Below, piece by piece: positions 5,063 through 6,112 of a DNA stretch of 6,112 nucleotides. The translations under genes and the position numbers were made by a program. The notes beneath the pieces are model-generated. The model was not told the DNA's origin. It worked only from the letters and a program-made list of their open reading frames with translations, and did no database searches. Source of the DNA: Vulcanisaeta sp. MG_3 (GTDB taxonomy: Archaea > Thermoproteota > Thermoprotei > Thermoproteales > Thermocladiaceae); assembly GCA_001516765.1 (NCBI GenBank), contig LOCH01000040.1, forward strand, positions 1 through 6,112, in the 5' to 3' direction. The stretch's first letter is position 1. The number at the start of each line of letters is the position of its first letter.

Positions 5063-6058
5063 CTACTTCTCATTATTATCCTCTAAACCCAAGCCTAATA
5101 AATAATTCAGATCCACTCTCTCGCCCTTCATCAACCTCTGAAGGCTTTCCTCAGCTTTCTTCCTCGCCTCCTCCCTAAGTCTCTCCTCCTCCTGTTTCTT
5201 GGTAGCTAAGTTCTTTGATTTCCTAGCAGCAATTAATAATAATTGGTATTTATTTATCTCATCATTCAACTCTCTTAGTTTATCTCTCAACTCCTTAATC
5301 TCAGCCGACTTCTTAAGTATCTGGGTCTTCAATTCATCACGCCTAGCCTTCAGAGAGTCCCTCTTACTCTTTAACTGAACTATCTCATTGACAATACTAT
5401 CCCTCTTTTTCTTAAGCTCCTGTATCTGGGCTTTGATGTTCATGAGGGAATTTGTATAGATGTCACGCATTCTCTGTCCCAACTCAATCCTTTCATTACG
5501 CAACCTCTCAATCTCCTGAGAGGTCTTATTGATGTAGTCCTTAATCCTTGTAAGAACCTCTGCAGCATTCAATTCCCTTTCCAATTGCTGAATGGTTCTG
5601 AAGAACTCCCACTCCTTCTCGGGATCCGTTGGTGATATTTCGTGCTCAAACTCCAGCTTCTCAATCAACTCCTTTAATTTATCCCTATCCACAGGTTTTC
5701 CACCAACGAGGTCATTAACGACCTTCAACAACTCCCTATATTTCTTCACCTTCTCGATCAATTCCTTAATTCTCTGAAGAAGCTCACTTCTCCTATCCCT
5801 GAGTTGCCTAAGCATGTTCACATACTCGTCTCTACCCTTCCTTAACCTATTCAGCTCCTCCCTAACACCTGCTAACTCACTCCTCTTGCTATTGAGTTGA
5901 TTTATTACGGAACTCAACTCCTCCCTAACCTTACCCAACTCATTACGTAATTCATCCCTCTCCCTCATTTTTCCCTCAATCAACTCCCTAATCCTAAGGA
6001 CTTCATTACTCAACTCCCTAATCCTACTCTCAAGCTCCTCCTCATTTATAATCGACAT
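5063..6058 (-). CDS. COG1340-type archaeal coiled-coil protein
   Basis: This 331-residue protein is almost entirely charged coiled coil, rich in E, K, R and L. It has two long arms, about 5-113 and 165-300, separated by a non-coil hinge with GGKPVDRDK (119-127). The hinge is followed by LEFEHEISPTDPEKE at 135-149 and RTIQQLEREL at 154-163. A segment of this type (hydrophobic E-x-x, then a T/S-P-x-x-x-EKE element) and the C-terminal ESLQRLMKGERVDLNYLL (304-321) are what I recall of uncharacterised archaeal COG1340 proteins. It lacks Walker motifs, so it is not an SMC or Rad50 ATPase. The function is unknown, and a scaffold or antiparallel dimer is inference. ATG 6058 has no Shine-Dalgarno but lies about 29 bases after a TATA-like element, so it is probably leaderless and the first gene of the minus-strand operon. 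The DUF373 gene follows after 2 bases. Confidence 0.85.
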   Translation of the reverse strand: MSIINEEELESRIRELSNEVLRIRELIEGKMRERDELRNELGKVREELSSVINQLNSKRSELAGVREELNRLRKGRDEYVNMLRQLRDRRSELLQRIKELIEKVKKYRELLKVVNDLVGGKPVDRDKLKELIEKLEFEHEISPTDPEKEWEFFRTIQQLERELNAAEVLTRIKDYINKTSQEIERLRNERIELGQRMRDIYTNSLMNIKAQIQELKKKRDSIVNEIVQLKSKRDSLKARRDELKTQILKKSAEIKELRDKLRELNDEINKYQLLLIAARKSKNLATKKQEEERLREEARKKAEESLQRLMKGERVDLNYLLGLGLEDNNEK

Positions 6059-6083
6059 TACGACAGTAAACTAAGCCAGAGGC

Positions 6084-6091
6084 ATTAATAA
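6084..6091 (-). promoter_or_regulatory. TATA box for the minus-strand operon
   Basis: On the minus strand TTATTAAT, preceded by GATAAGCG as a possible BRE, is centred about 29 bases before ATG 6058. Transcription would start within a few bases of this ATG, giving an almost or fully leaderless mRNA. The remaining bases up to the window edge show nothing else I can assign. Confidence 0.5.
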
Positions 6092-6112
6092 CGCTTATCC
6101 CAACCATCGGAA

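Noticed and set aside
5063..6058. SMC/Rad50-like ATPase or a fragment of one
   Set aside because: There are long coils but no Walker A or B motif, no zinc hook and no hinge domain. The central and C-terminal motifs fit the COG1340 type.
1..6112. CRISPR array, insertion sequence, tRNA or rRNA
   Set aside because: I found no regularly spaced repeats, terminal inverted repeats, transposase motifs, or tRNA/rRNA-like sequence; nearly all of the window is accounted for by protein genes.

Overview
The window looks like chromosomal DNA from a hyperthermophilic crenarchaeon, most probably of the Thermoproteales (a Vulcanisaeta/Caldivirga-like genome would fit; this is inference). The signs are a class I (archaeal-type) CCA-adding enzyme, a 3-hexulose-6-phosphate synthase of the archaeal pentose-supply type, a Trm-G10-like tRNA methyltransferase, DUF373 and COG1340 proteins that are mainly archaeal, TATA boxes about 25-30 bases upstream of ATGs with no leader (leaderless mRNA), and oligo-T stretches instead of hairpin terminators. 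I saw no mobile element, CRISPR array, rRNA or tRNA.

Plus strand, 1-3219: an unrecognised helical protein (55-645, frame open to the window edge); cca (683-2053), probably leaderless from its own TATA box; a 104-base gap with an oligo-T tract that can serve as both terminator and TATA box, plus a possible 15-codon leader ORF; a small helical/coiled-coil protein (2158-2562); and 6 bases later hps (2569-3219), which uses a TTG start with a Shine-Dalgarno that overlaps the preceding stop. The last two genes form a two-gene operon.

Minus strand, 6058-3238: a tight operon read right to left. It holds a COG1340-type coiled-coil protein (6058-5063), the soluble N-terminal half of a DUF373 protein (5060-4623), the membrane half of the same protein in another frame (4648-3947), and a Trm-G10-type methyltransferase (4008-3238) whose THUMP region appears to be missing. 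The two operons converge with only 18 bases between stop codons.

The most notable points are the split DUF373 gene and the THUMP-less methyltransferase. At the DUF373 junction a UUU-UGA sequence preceded by AGGGG would restore one 370-residue protein by a +1 shift, while an internal AGGAG followed by TAG-TTG offers independent translation of the membrane half. Two of the genes (cca and the methyltransferase) concern tRNA maturation; hps supplies pentose phosphates for nucleotides; the other proteins are of unknown function.
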